A stretch of 64,000 nucleotides of DNA from Streptomyces sp. NBC_00258 (GTDB lineage Bacteria > Actinomycetota > Actinomycetes > Streptomycetales > Streptomycetaceae): positions 11,904,001 to 11,968,000 of the forward strand of contig NZ_CP108081.1 in the NCBI RefSeq assembly GCF_036182465.1. Direction: 5' to 3'. Below the pieces are notes generated by a model. The model was not told where the DNA came from, made no database searches, and saw only the letters and a list, made by a program, of their open reading frames with translations. The first letter of the stretch is position 1; each line of letters opens with the position of its first letter. Both the position numbers and the translations under genes were made by a program. This document shows positions 43,828 through 52,322 of the stretch, piece after piece.

Positions 43828-45942
43828 TCATCTCAAGGCGGCGGGGCGGAGCTGCTCCTGGTCCAGTACCAACAGTTCCATGCCACGATCGGCGCACAGC
43901 TGGCGGGCATGGTCGACGGTGGAATCGGGGAGAGCGTCGACGGCGGCCATGAGGTGGATGTCAGCGCCGAGACGGGCGCTGAGTTCGATGTCGCGTGCGG
44001 TCTGTTCCTCGTGGAACTCGCTGGCCCGTGTCTTGAGTTCGCCTGCCAGGACACGGCCGCCGAACGTGCCGTACAGGTCGACCTCGGCGCGTTCGGACGC
44101 GCTGAAGACGAGGTTGGCGCCGGGCAGGAAGTATGAGGCAGGCTGCAGTTGTTGCAGGGCGGCGATCGCCATGAGGTGGGGCAGCACTCCCTGGTCGCTG
44201 GCGCGGTCGAGGAAACTGTCGAGCCGATAGTGCAGATCCACACCGGTGTCAGTGGCACGGAACGCTGAGGGGGAGGCGCAGCCCGGGCAGCGTGCTTCTG
44301 GGCCGACGCTGGCGAGCGGGATGAAACTTTTGACCCGGCACTGCTGACAGTCGATGGCGATGCCGCGTTCCGCCCACCCCAGGGCGCAGGCCCGCTCAAG
44401 GGCGGGCAGCGCGTCCCTGCCGGCCAGGCCCTGTAGCTGGCGGGCGGGGGCGTAGCGGCGCTCCATGCGGCTGCCCCATTCGGTGGCCAGTTCCTCGACG
44501 CCGGCGGGCAGCTCGTGGCCCTGATGCTCGAGCTTGGCCAGTGCCTTGAGGAAGTGTTCGGTGCGGCGAGTGGTCAAGGCGACGACCGACTCGTACAGGT
44601 GAGGCTCGAGCAGGGCGGCGGGGTCGGTCTGGGCTGAGAGGGCGGCACCGAGTCGTCCCTTGTCCGACAGTTCCCAGGTGACGGTGTCCGTCAGCAGGTG
44701 CTCGACTACGGCCGGCAGTTCCGGGATGGTCAGCGTCAGCTGGTAGCGGTTCTGGGCGTGGGTACTGATCTGGATGCTGTCCTGATGCCAGACAGCGTTG
44801 CGGACCACCATCTCGGCGCTTCTGGGCCGGCGCGGCAGTCCGTCGAAGGCGGTGCTGGACAGCCGGACCAGGGTCTGTCCCGGCCGGGTGAACCTGACAG
44901 GGGAGGAGAATTCGATGCTGGTGGGCCCGGCGTAGAAGTGTGCGTCGACATTCGTCCACTGGCCCCAGGACCGGTCGAAGACCAGCCACAACCGCGGGTC
45001 CGCATCGACCGTGTACGTCAGGTCGCGCGATGGATCGCGCTGTGCCCACATCGTGGTCTTGATTTCCTCGGCCGCGCCGGGGGCCAGTTGGAGGGTGACG
45101 GCCAGCGCATGCAGCTCGCCGTCAGGAAGGCCCGGGCCATACAGCGCGACATCAGGTGAGCTGTCGGGGTGCTCGCGCAGGTGCCGGGCGACATCGTCGG
45201 CGAAGCGGACCCAGTGCTCGACGCCGTGGCGGGGCACAAGGACGACCGAGGTGGGGTTGATGCCAAGAGGCCGCAGGGCGCGCAGCGTCCAGAAGAGCGC
45301 CAACTGGCTGACGTCGTCGGGATCCGTCACCACGATCGTCATAGGCCCGCCGACCAGGGCGTGGCCCTCAGCGGAGTGCTCCCGAAACTGTGACCGGCCC
45401 TGCTCCAGCAGCGTCCGGCTGTGGAGCTGGGCTGTCGCGACTTCCACATCGCTCAGCGGACGGCTCACCGGCAGGACCTTCTGCAGGTCGTGCAGTGCCG
45501 CCGCCGCCACATCGCCGGCTGCCGCAACCTGCCACAACGGTGCGCCCGCCTGCGCGATCAGATAACTCTGGTCCCACTGGACGGGCCCCGCCACGGACGC
45601 CGGATGACAGGTGAACCGGCCCGCACCTTCGTCATCGATCCGGCTCAGCGCGACCAGGGGCAGTCCCAGTTGCCGGGCGGCTTCCTCGGCCTCGCACTCG
45701 TCAAGGTCAACATTGACCGCCCCTTGAACGTCCGCAGCTTTGATCATTTCTTGCCAGGCCTCGGACACTCCTTCACCCGGCACGGGCACGATCGGCTCGG
45801 TGATCCCGGCCCACCGGGTACTGGCCTCGCATACCGCGCGCCGGAAGCCGTCGGCACTGTTCTCACCGATCAGGTAGACCACCCGCGCCGCCAGCACCGA
45901 AGCCATCACCGGGTGTTGGCCGTAAGACTCTTTGCGCTCCAT
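43828..45942 (-). CDS. Uncharacterised protein with zinc ribbon and PD-(D/E)xK nuclease domain
   Basis: A 704-residue protein. The N-terminal 330 residues look like two Rossmann-like parts (VVYLIGENSADGFRRAV; PMTIVVTDPDDVSQLALF). A middle beta-rich region follows. Around residue 540-565 a zinc ribbon appears: CQQCRVKSF and CPGC. The C-terminus (about 600-690) reads SERAEVDLYGTFGGRVLAGE then LKTRASEF, giving the Asp...Glu-x-Lys of restriction-endonuclease-fold nucleases. Such a fusion fits a defence or DNA-repair nuclease. No methylase or helicase is adjacent. The ATG at 45942 has no well-spaced ribosome site; ATG 45906 is an alternative. The family is not one I recognise. Confidence 0.65.
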   Translation of the reverse strand: MERKESYGQHPVMASVLAARVVYLIGENSADGFRRAVCEASTRWAGITEPIVPVPGEGVSEAWQEMIKAADVQGAVNVDLDECEAEEAARQLGLPLVALSRIDDEGAGRFTCHPASVAGPVQWDQSYLIAQAGAPLWQVAAAGDVAAAALHDLQKVLPVSRPLSDVEVATAQLHSRTLLEQGRSQFREHSAEGHALVGGPMTIVVTDPDDVSQLALFWTLRALRPLGINPTSVVLVPRHGVEHWVRFADDVARHLREHPDSSPDVALYGPGLPDGELHALAVTLQLAPGAAEEIKTTMWAQRDPSRDLTYTVDADPRLWLVFDRSWGQWTNVDAHFYAGPTSIEFSSPVRFTRPGQTLVRLSSTAFDGLPRRPRSAEMVVRNAVWHQDSIQISTHAQNRYQLTLTIPELPAVVEHLLTDTVTWELSDKGRLGAALSAQTDPAALLEPHLYESVVALTTRRTEHFLKALAKLEHQGHELPAGVEELATEWGSRMERRYAPARQLQGLAGRDALPALERACALGWAERGIAIDCQQCRVKSFIPLASVGPEARCPGCASPSAFRATDTGVDLHYRLDSFLDRASDQGVLPHLMAIAALQQLQPASYFLPGANLVFSASERAEVDLYGTFGGRVLAGELKTRASEFHEEQTARDIELSARLGADIHLMAAVDALPDSTVDHARQLCADRGMELLVLDQEQLRPAALR

Positions 45943-45971
45943 CCTTTGATCTTCGCAGGGAGTCCCGGCCT

Positions 45972-46170
45972 TCAGACCGGGCGCGAAGCGCCGGAGTTCT
46001 CTGCCGTCAGGGGGCGTGACAGCCAGGTAGGCCGCTTCTGGTCCTCGATGTAGTCCTTGGCGATGCTCAGCGGTGCACCGCCGCATGACCCGGCGAAGTA
46101 CGAGGGCGCCCAGAACACGGACCCCGTGCCGATGCGGTTGATCCGCCCGGTGTACTCGGCCCCGGCAGGG
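45972..46170 (-). pseudogene. IS200/IS605 tnpA C-terminal remnant
   Basis: About 65 residues of an IS200-type Y1 transposase survive: FWAPSYFAGSCGGAPLSI then KDYIEDQKRPTW, the typical C-terminal helix with the structural SCGGAPL motif. The catalytic HUH and Tyr parts are gone. Its 3' flank (GCGCCGGAGTTC and a CCCGG hairpin near 45965) matches the left end of the tnpB element at 50949. The remnant sits right at the start of the nuclease gene and may have replaced its original promoter. Confidence 0.75.
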
Positions 46171-46539
46171 GATCCGGTGCCAGGATGGCCACGGGGCCTT
46201 GACTGCTGTGACCCACCAGCGGGTCGTGCCGGTAGTCGGTCACCGTCCCCGGGTGGCGCGATGTGCAGTCCGGGAAGGAGGCGCCTGTCGGGCGTTCCCG
46301 TCCGTTGTTCCCGCCGGACAGGCCTGCGGGTTCCGCTGCCCGGATGTCCCTGCGTGTGCCGCTCTTCGGGCTTCGGCGCAGCATCAGAAAGGAGCGCAGG
46401 CCGTCACCCAAAAAGCTCATTATGTATATCGCTTCTTATCCGGCGAGGGGCGCTGCCGTCGAAGGCGTGCTGTTTCTTGATTTCCTGTGCGGAGTCGGCT
46501 AGAAATGTCAGCATTATCAGTGGTGCTGGGCAGTCATGG
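46171..46539. other. Intergenic stretch upstream of the parB-like pair
   Basis: About 370 bases with short AT-rich patches near 46415-46440 and 46470-46520, unusual for this DNA, which probably hold the promoter of the ParB-like genes. No gene is supported. Confidence 0.4.
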
Positions 46540-47445
46540 ATGGTCGCATTGAAATACAAAACCATTCCGGTGGGCGATATTCGGGCCGACAGGCCTCTGC
46601 GGAATGTATTGGGATCTGTCGATAAGCTGAGGAGTTCCATCAAGCGGAATGGTATGCGTGTCCCACTGCTGGTCAACCCCGCGGATCTCAGTCTGATTAG
46701 CGGATACCGGCGTTATGCGGCGTGCCGGGGGTTGCGGAACATTGCTGTACGGGCGGCCCTTCCTGCTGATGTCGCCGAAGCCTGCTTCGAGATGGGGGAG
46801 CACGTCCGTCGGCCCGACAGTACGTACGCGCTGCCCATGACGCCTCGGGAGAGGGTCGGCCTGGCGATGAGGCTTGGTGAACTGCCCAAGCCTGTGCAGC
46901 CGGGTAAGTTCCGCTACGAGGACTGCATTGCCCCAACTGTCGACATCTCGGCAGCCATTCTCCAGCGCATCCGTACCGTGGTGCGCGCGGCCCAGGAGGA
47001 TGCGCCCGATCCCGATGCCGCGATGGTAGGCGCCAGGAAGGTTCTCGGCCTCATGCTGCAGGCGGTCGAACGTCCCGTCGACGGCTGGACCACGGGTCAG
47101 ACCATCCGCCTCCTGCATGCACTCCTCCGGGCCGGTGAGCATCCGGAATCCCTCGAGGACGTGTGCTCCTCCTCCCGTGTGCGGGGACAGCGGGCGGAAG
47201 GGCATCCTCTCCCGTCGGCCCAGCAGCCCGCAGGGGTGTCACCCGAACGCGGCGTCCCACGCCAGCACCCGTTCCCGCGAGCCGAAATCAGGCGCGGCAT
47301 CGACACGATTTCCGGAGCGTGTGCCGGCCTTGAAAGTCTCCCCATCACCGGGATTCCCGTGGAAGAGGCGGGATACCTGGAGCGGGAAATTAAAAAGAAC
47401 CAGAGAATCCTACGTCGTATCTTGAAGTGCGTGCAGGAGAGCTGA
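46540..47445 (+). CDS. ParB/Srx-fold protein
   Basis: A 301-residue protein. Residues 8-70 are a ParB N-terminal fold: KTIPVGDIRADRPLRNVLGS, then LRSSIKRNGMRVPLLVNP and the signature SGYRRYAACRGL. A helical middle follows, and the C-terminus is basic (LEREIKKNQRILRRIL). It lacks the standard central HTH of chromosomal ParB, so it may be a plasmid-type or regulatory relative. The stop is immediately followed by the next gene's ATG, so the pair form an operon. No parA is visible in the window. ATG 46540 was chosen as the first start before the fold. Confidence 0.75.
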   Translation: MVALKYKTIPVGDIRADRPLRNVLGSVDKLRSSIKRNGMRVPLLVNPADLSLISGYRRYAACRGLRNIAVRAALPADVAEACFEMGEHVRRPDSTYALPMTPRERVGLAMRLGELPKPVQPGKFRYEDCIAPTVDISAAILQRIRTVVRAAQEDAPDPDAAMVGARKVLGLMLQAVERPVDGWTTGQTIRLLHALLRAGEHPESLEDVCSSSRVRGQRAEGHPLPSAQQPAGVSPERGVPRQHPFPRAEIRRGIDTISGACAGLESLPITGIPVEEAGYLEREIKKNQRILRRILKCVQES

Positions 47446-49359
47446 ATGATTGACGTACATCCGCACAAGAAAATCGAGATGGTTGCCCCCGAGAACGTGA
47501 CCACCGATCCACGGGTCAATACCAGGCCGGTGGACCGCAGCTGGGTGGCGCGCAAAATCCGGGAAGGATACGACGTCAAGAGGATCGGCGTGCCCACCGT
47601 GTCCGCCCGAGGCGATGGCACGTTCGTGTGGCTCGACGGGCAAAATCGCGGTGCCCTGTGTGTAGCGGCAGGCAGCGGAGCCACGAAGATCAGCATGATG
47701 GTCTTCCGGAGCCTGACCCTTGCGGAAGAAGCCGAACTCTTCCTCGGACTCAACGACAACCGCCGCGTAGCACCCATTTACAAGTTCCTGGCCGAAGTGA
47801 CAGCCGGACGGAAGGAAGCGCTCGAGATCACCCGCATCGCAGGCCAGTTCGGATGGACGGTCTCGGACGCCGGCGGACCCAGCAACATCGCTGCGGTCGC
47901 GGCCCTCAACTCGATCTTCCGCTCCACGAAACCGGGTGGAGCGACCCTGCGCGCCACTCTCAAGATCGTAACCCAGGCATGGGGACACACCCCCGACTCC
48001 GTCAACGCCCATCTGCTCCTCGGGCTTGCCTCCGTGCTGAACGAAGCCCCACATCTCATCCCGGCTTCCATGATCAAGAAGCTGGCTCATCACGACGGCG
48101 GCCCGGCGGGCATTCTCAGGAAGGGACGTGGCTTTCGGTCGGCCACCGGATGCACCGTCACCCAGGGCGTCGACCAAGTCATCCGCGCCATCTACAACAG
48201 CGGTCGACGCTCCGGACGTCTGGCCACGTGGGGACCACCCGCCCCCCGCTCTGCCGGGCAGGAACAGATGGCCGCACGGGTGTGACAGCACGCAAGGCTG
48301 GGACTGCGTCCAATACCCGCACACCGGGCATGTGGCCGGCGCACTGAGCAACGGCACAGACCGGCGAAGCCGTTGGCGCAGACCACCAGGCCACGCGCAC
48401 CCCAGTGCAAACCAACAGGCACTGCTGCAGGCCATCGTGACGACAGTGAAACGAGAACTGCTCGGCGGGAGCGCACGCCCGCTGCCCGCACCGAGACGCA
48501 GGGATGTACCCCCACACGCGGGTACATGGCACACAGCGCCGAAGCCTGCCGGGAGGCCGGTGCGAAGACCGGCTGAGGGCGGGGCATCGGACGTCAGCGC
48601 ACGCCGGTTGTGCCCCCGCCTGCCTGCCGCCGACTGCTCTGGTGCGGAGAGGGAGTGGCCGTGCGGTGGCGCTGCCGTCCCGGCGAGCGTATCGGCATTT
48701 GATACCGCGGACGGTGCAGCATCCCGCTCGCGGTCCAGATGCCCGAGACGGTCGCGGACCTCTGGGTAGAACTCCGTGTCCTGAGGCTGGTACGGGGCCT
48801 CCCCGCCAGCACCGGTGTCATCAGCCGGGCCCCTCCTGCGATCAGCAGCATCGCCAACTGCGCCGTGGACAGCCGAAGCGCCGGGAGCCGGCGTCTCCTC
48901 CCTGCCGCAGGCACGCGACAGCAGCCGATCCGCGTCGCCATGCCCCCATGCGGCGGCCTGCGCGAGGTACTCGGCCGCCTTGTGGGCCGCTGCATCCGCG
49001 GGAGGCCCGGATCCTGTGGAACTGTGAACGGCACTGGAGCGCAGGGCGACGACCGCCATCCGGAAGGAGGCACCAGGGTGCTCGGCTCGCACAGCGACGG
49101 CGAAGGCCGCGCGGGCGGCTTTCATCTCACCGCGCCGCAGCGCCTTCGTGCCCAGCCGGTAGGCGCTGTTGGCGTCGGCGCGCAACTCCTGGTCTGCAGG
49201 ACAAGACCCGCGCAGGCTCGGATCACCCCAGTCGCCATCAGGCCGGTCCCACCAGTCACCACACCGACTCCGGGCCCTCGACGGCACATGGTCTCCGCCC
49301 CCGCTCACGGTGGTGGCCTCCCCGCTGCGGTTGCTCGCTTCGAACCTCTTGTGGTTCAC
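47410..49359 (-). CDS. Putative sigma-associated TPR-like protein, 3' end unclear
   Basis: From GTG 49359, one base after the sigma factor stop, a frame reads a plausible start (NHKRFEASNRSGEATTVSGG) and a helical repeat region (AYRLGTKALRRGEMKAARAA then AAEYLAQAAAWGHGDADRLL) resembling Sel1/TPR repeats. After about residue 280 it turns low-complexity and finally runs opposite the whole DUF6551 gene, which is unlikely to be real. The genuine gene probably ends near 48300 after a frameshift, or its stop was lost. It is likely to be a partner or regulator of the sigma factor by position. Confidence 0.35.
   Translation of the reverse strand: MNHKRFEASNRSGEATTVSGGGDHVPSRARSRCGDWWDRPDGDWGDPSLRGSCPADQELRADANSAYRLGTKALRRGEMKAARAAFAVAVRAEHPGASFRMAVVALRSSAVHSSTGSGPPADAAAHKAAEYLAQAAAWGHGDADRLLSRACGREETPAPGASAVHGAVGDAADRRRGPADDTGAGGEAPYQPQDTEFYPEVRDRLGHLDRERDAAPSAVSNADTLAGTAAPPHGHSLSAPEQSAAGRRGHNRRALTSDAPPSAGLRTGLPAGFGAVCHVPACGGTSLRLGAGSGRALPPSSSRFTVVTMACSSACWFALGCAWPGGLRQRLRRSVPLLSAPATCPVCGYWTQSQPCVLSHPCGHLFLPGRAGGGWSPRGQTSGASTAVVDGADDLVDALGDGASGGRPKATSLPENARRAAVVMSQLLDHGSRDEMWGFVQHGGKPEEQMGVDGVGGVSPCLGYDLESGAQGRSTRFRGAEDRVEGRDRSDVAGSAGVRDRPSELACDAGDLERFLPSGCHFGQELVNGCYAAVVVESEEEFGFFRKGQAPEDHHADLRGSAACRYTQGTAILPVEPHERAIASGGHGGHADPLDVVSFPDFARHPAAVHRPGIDPWIGGHVLGGNHLDFLVRMYVNHSALLHALQDTT
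47446..48285 (+). CDS. DUF6551-family, ParB-like protein
   Basis: A 279-residue protein with GCAGGAGAG before ATG 47446. The N-terminal third has a ParB-like fold: PENVTTDPRVNTRPVDRSWV, then IGVPTVSARGDGTFVWLDGQ with an Asn-Arg in place of the usual GxRR motif. The middle is helical (LAEEAELFLGLNDNRRVAPI). It matches the DUF6551 group of actinobacterial plasmids and phages. The function is unknown; co-transcription with a second ParB-like gene suggests DNA partition or regulation. Confidence 0.8.
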   Translation: MIDVHPHKKIEMVAPENVTTDPRVNTRPVDRSWVARKIREGYDVKRIGVPTVSARGDGTFVWLDGQNRGALCVAAGSGATKISMMVFRSLTLAEEAELFLGLNDNRRVAPIYKFLAEVTAGRKEALEITRIAGQFGWTVSDAGGPSNIAAVAALNSIFRSTKPGGATLRATLKIVTQAWGHTPDSVNAHLLLGLASVLNEAPHLIPASMIKKLAHHDGGPAGILRKGRGFRSATGCTVTQGVDQVIRAIYNSGRRSGRLATWGPPAPRSAGQEQMAARV

Positions 49360-49360
49360 A

Positions 49361-49993
49361 TCAATCACCGTTCCTGGCCTGCTTCCGGTCCACATGCGCC
49401 TTTCGCAGACGATCTTTGATCTCTGGAATCTCTCGGATCCTCTGGCGTCCCCGGGCCCACTGCTGATCCACTTGGTTGCGGGAGATACTCAGCCGATTGG
49501 CAATCTCGACGGCAGGAACATCCTGGCTGCGCAGGAGCGCCACCTCCCGCATCTGTGAAGGAGGCAGCGCAGCAATGGCCGCGTGCGCAGCGCCGATCAG
49601 TTCCTCATCGTCCGAAGGGCCCCACACCTGCGGATCCCTCACCACCACAGCACCCTGATCAGACAGCGGCAGCCGCCGCTCCACTTCCAGCGTGTGATAG
49701 CTCTCCACCAAGTCCACGGTGGCGGCTTCGTGAGCCACTTTGAGGGCCAGCCGCGAGGCGATCTTCTTGACGTAGGCGACGGGATTGCCCCGGGGATCGA
49801 GCCGGCCGCCGCGCCACGCACGCTCGATGGCTTCATCCGCGATGTCCTCCCGTGTGGCCACGCTCAACTGTGTGAACCTGCCCAGGCTGCTGATGACTTC
49901 TCCCCGGGCCCGGCCAAAGCGCGGAGCGCTCAGGGCCCAGAGATCAAACGAGCCTCCAAGACACGGCTCGTTGCCTGCGGCGCCGCTCACCAC
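49361..49993 (-). CDS. Sigma-70 family RNA polymerase sigma factor
   Basis: A 210-residue sigma factor. Region 2 is around 45-110 (REDIADEAIERAWRGGRLDP, then AYVKKIASRLAL). Region 4 is around 145-195, with LPPSQMREVALLRSQDVPAV and RLSISRNQVDQQWARGRQRI. GTG 49993 lies nine bases after GGGAGGA. The region 4 sequence departs from common ECF groups. It overlaps the upstream small gene and is followed directly by a TPR-like frame, which might act as anti-sigma factor or coupler. The target promoters are unknown. Confidence 0.8.
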   Translation of the reverse strand: MVSGAAGNEPCLGGSFDLWALSAPRFGRARGEVISSLGRFTQLSVATREDIADEAIERAWRGGRLDPRGNPVAYVKKIASRLALKVAHEAATVDLVESYHTLEVERRLPLSDQGAVVVRDPQVWGPSDDEELIGAAHAAIAALPPSQMREVALLRSQDVPAVEIANRLSISRNQVDQQWARGRQRIREIPEIKDRLRKAHVDRKQARNGD

Positions 49994-50301
49994 GGCCCGT
50001 GATCCTCCCGCTCGCCGGCTGCCGAAATTGGTGGCGTCGGCCACCACATGGTCAACTGCACCCCACCGGGGACCTGGCAATGCACGGCTGCCCCTATGGG
50101 CAGCGCCGTGAGCAGCCGCCCAACCAGCTCAGCTGTATTGCCTCCCGCGGTCTGCTGCGGCTCGACCGGACTCGGGCATGGTCTTTTGCCACGAACCAAC
50201 CGCTCCCAGAGCCTGAGCACCAGACGGTGCAACCCCAGCATGTGTGCCACGGGGACCAGGCTCACGATAGTCATCACGTACTCGGCCATCGGGGACGTCA
50301 T
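49987..50301 (-). CDS. Small hypothetical protein upstream of the sigma factor
   Basis: A 104-residue protein, ATG 50301, overlapping the sigma start by seven bases. The first 35 residues are hydrophobic (EYVMTIVSLVPVAHMLGLHR) and could be a membrane segment; the rest is a short mixed domain (LLTALPIGAAVHCQVPGG). I do not recognise it. Translational overlap suggests a role with the sigma factor, such as signal input. Confidence 0.45.
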   Translation of the reverse strand: MTSPMAEYVMTIVSLVPVAHMLGLHRLVLRLWERLVRGKRPCPSPVEPQQTAGGNTAELVGRLLTALPIGAAVHCQVPGGVQLTMWWPTPPISAAGEREDHGPW

Positions 50302-50570
50302 CTCGTCGCTCTCTTGCTGCTCGGGAAGATCTGGGCTGGCCTTTCACCTCCTCATAGCGATGCTGCCGACCCGTTCTTAACGAGCGCCGGAAGACTTCAC
50401 CCGACAGGACGCATCGCCCGGCGGATGTTCACCGGTACGGACCACTGAAGGCGAAGGCGACCGCAGCCTCCCTGCACCAGCTGCGGAGGTACACCCCGAA
50501 GAGCCGGAAGGTCGCCAAGCTACTGAACGGGCACATCCGGTCCAATGCGCTGAAGGGGAAAGCCGACTAC

Positions 50571-50612
50571 TCGAGCCGGAGGCCCCGGCCTTTCACACCG
50601 GGGAGGAATCAC
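50571..50612. mobile_element. IS200/IS605 right-end remnant
   Basis: The hairpin CCCCGG-CCTTTCACA-CCGGGG (50583-50603), followed by GAGGAATCAC, resembles the right end of the nearby tnpB element (stem-loop then GAGGAGTCAC). The 140 bases before it encode a basic tail (KLLNGHIRSNALKGKADYS) of an unrecognised protein. No transposase is left. Confidence 0.5.
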
Positions 50613-50928
50613 ATCCGGTGTTGCGACACCCGGACCAGGGCGCGGAGGGCTCGTAATGCTGTCGGCCTCGCCCAGGTGATGTGAACGCGTGTGCCTGTGA
50701 TCGCTGGTCGGAGTGGTGGCTGTGGTCCACCGACACGCTCGTCATGCGCTTGCGCAGCACCGCCACCGTCTGCTCATGCCACCAGGCCCACACCTGGCGT
50801 AGAACGAGTCGCTGCCCCTGGGGCAGAGCCGCACGCAACTTGCTGCGCACCGCCCGGTCGACGTCATCGATGACGGTCACGGAGTCGATGGCGCGCATCC
50901 GGCTGACGAACACCACCTGTTCGGCCAT
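50593..50928 (-). CDS. Fragment of an uncharacterised protein
   Basis: From ATG 50928 a frame reads MAEQVVFVSRMRAIDSVTVI then QRLVLRQVWAWWHEQTVAVL, which looks like real protein, but it runs into the IS remnant at 50603. It is probably the 5' part of a larger gene cut by IS200/IS605 insertions on both sides. I do not recognise the family. Confidence 0.3.
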   Translation of the reverse strand: MAEQVVFVSRMRAIDSVTVIDDVDRAVRSKLRAALPQGQRLVLRQVWAWWHEQTVAVLRKRMTSVSVDHSHHSDQRSQAHAFTSPGRGRQHYEPSAPWSGCRNTGCDSSPV

Positions 50929-51065
50929 CCCTGATCTTGCGTGGGTATCCCCGGCTTCAGCTGGGGAGGGAAACGCATCCTTGGCTCGTAGGCGTGTAGC
51001 GCCGGAGTTCACTGCGTTGTCAGTGGGCTCCGCTAGGTTGCCGTGATCGAAGGGGGGTGGGCTGG

Positions 51066-52278
51066 ATGATCCGTGCGTACAAGTTCCTCATGCGGCCTGC
51101 TGTCGGCCAGGCGATCGCGCTCGATGCGATGCTGGCCGATCACTGCTCGCTCTACAACGGGGCGTTGCAGGAACGCCGGGATGCCTATCGGCATGTCTCG
51201 AGGACGAGCGTCAGGTACGGGCAGCAGTCGGCGCAGCTCAAGGAGATTCGGGCGTTCGACCCGGAGCGTCAGGGCCGCTGGTCGTTCAGTTCGCAGCAGG
51301 CCACCCTGCGCCGTCTGGACAAGGCGTTCCAGGCGTTCTTCCGCCGGGTCAAGGCTGGTGAGGCGCCCGGGTATCCGCGTTTTCGGGGCGTGAACTGGTT
51401 CGACACGGTGGATTTCCCCAAGGACGGCGACGGCTGCCGCTGGGACTCCACCCCGCACGACCCCGTGACCCGCGTACGGCTCCAGGGTGTCGGGCACGTC
51501 AAGGTCAACCAGCACCGGCCGGTGGTCGGCAGGGTCAAGACCGTGTCCGTCAAGCGCGAGGGCAAGCGCTGGTACGCAGTGCTCACTGCCGAGCAGGCAC
51601 AGCCCGAGCCGCTGCCCAGGACGGGCAGCGTGGCCGGCGTCGACATGGGCATAGCCAACTTCCTCGCCGATTCCAACGGCGAGTTCGTTCCCAGCCCGCG
51701 TCACGGGCGCAAGGCCGCTGCGAAGCTGGAAGCCGCACAGCAAGCCCTCGCCAGGTTCCCGCGAGTCCGGCGCGACAAACGGACCGCCAATCACCGCCGT
51801 GCCGTCCAGAAGGTTGCCGACCTGCGCCGCAAGGTCCGCCGTCAGCGGCTCGACCACGCACACAAGACCGCCTTGGGCCTGGTCCGCGAACACGATGTCA
51901 TCGCGCACGAAGACCTCAAGATCCGCAACATGGTCAAGGCCCCCAAGCCGAAGCCCGACCCCGAACAGCCGGGCGCGTTCCTGCCGAACGGGGCCGCCGC
52001 GAAAGCCGGACTCAACCACTCGATCTCGGATGCCGGATGGGGGGTGTTCCTGACGATTCTGCACGCCAAGGCTGAAAGCGCCGGACGAGAAGTGATCGCC
52101 GTGGACCCCGTAACCCTCCCGGACCTGCCCTGAATGCGGGCACGTCTCAGCGGAGAACCGGCCCACCCAGGAGAAGTTCCACTGCGTCTCGTGCGGCCAC
52201 TCGGCGCACGTGTACACGGTGGGCGCCCTGAACGTTCTACGGGCCGGGCTGGTCCGTCGCGACGCCAACCCGGCATAG
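51066..52278 (+). pseudogene. tnpB: tnpB of IS605 type, inactivated twice
   Basis: From ATG 51066 (IRAYKFLMRPAVGQAIALDA) the frame encodes a TnpB with RuvC-I GVDMGIANFLAD and RuvC-II IAHEDLKIRNM. Near 52115 the frame shifts, apparently by loss of two bases (context GACCCCGTAACCCTCCCGG). The premature stop at 52131-52133 cuts off the zinc ribbon. In the other frame the rest reads TCPECGHVSAENRP...CVSCGHSAH, then VYTVGALNVLRAGL to a TAG at 52276. The RuvC-III Asp, which normally precedes TVGALN, is Tyr. It is therefore dead by two independent changes. Confidence 0.85.
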
Positions 52279-52285
52279 CGAGAAG

Positions 52286-52305
52286 CCCCCGCGTTCACGC
52301 GGGGG
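52286..52305. repeat. IS605-type right-end hairpin
   Basis: CCCCCGCG-TTCA-CGCGGGGG, a perfect 8-bp stem with a 4-base loop, eight bases after the tnpB stop in the restored frame. Such subterminal hairpins are recognised by the Y1 transposase and form part of TnpB guide RNA. Confidence 0.7.
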
Positions 52306-52322
52306 AGGAGTCACCGGCAGTT

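Larger units (their letters stand above)
50949..52305 (+). mobile_element. IS200/IS605-type element with tnpB only
   Basis: Bounded by two subterminal hairpins with the same TTCA loop: CCCCGGC-TTCA-GCTGGGG at 50949-50966 and CCCCCGCG-TTCA-CGCGGGGG at 52286-52305. It holds a broken tnpB and no tnpA, so it could only have moved with a tnpA supplied in trans. True cleavage sites lie a few bases outside the hairpins and are not fixed here. Confidence 0.75.

Noticed and set aside
46057..46539. Longer start for the ParB-like protein
   Set aside because: The extension crosses the IS200 remnant and an AT-rich promoter-like stretch and shows no ParB residues.
49987..50080. Sigma factor starting at TTG 50080
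   Set aside because: The upstream codons lack a ribosome site and overlap the small upstream gene; GTG 49993 has GGGAGGA nine bases before it.
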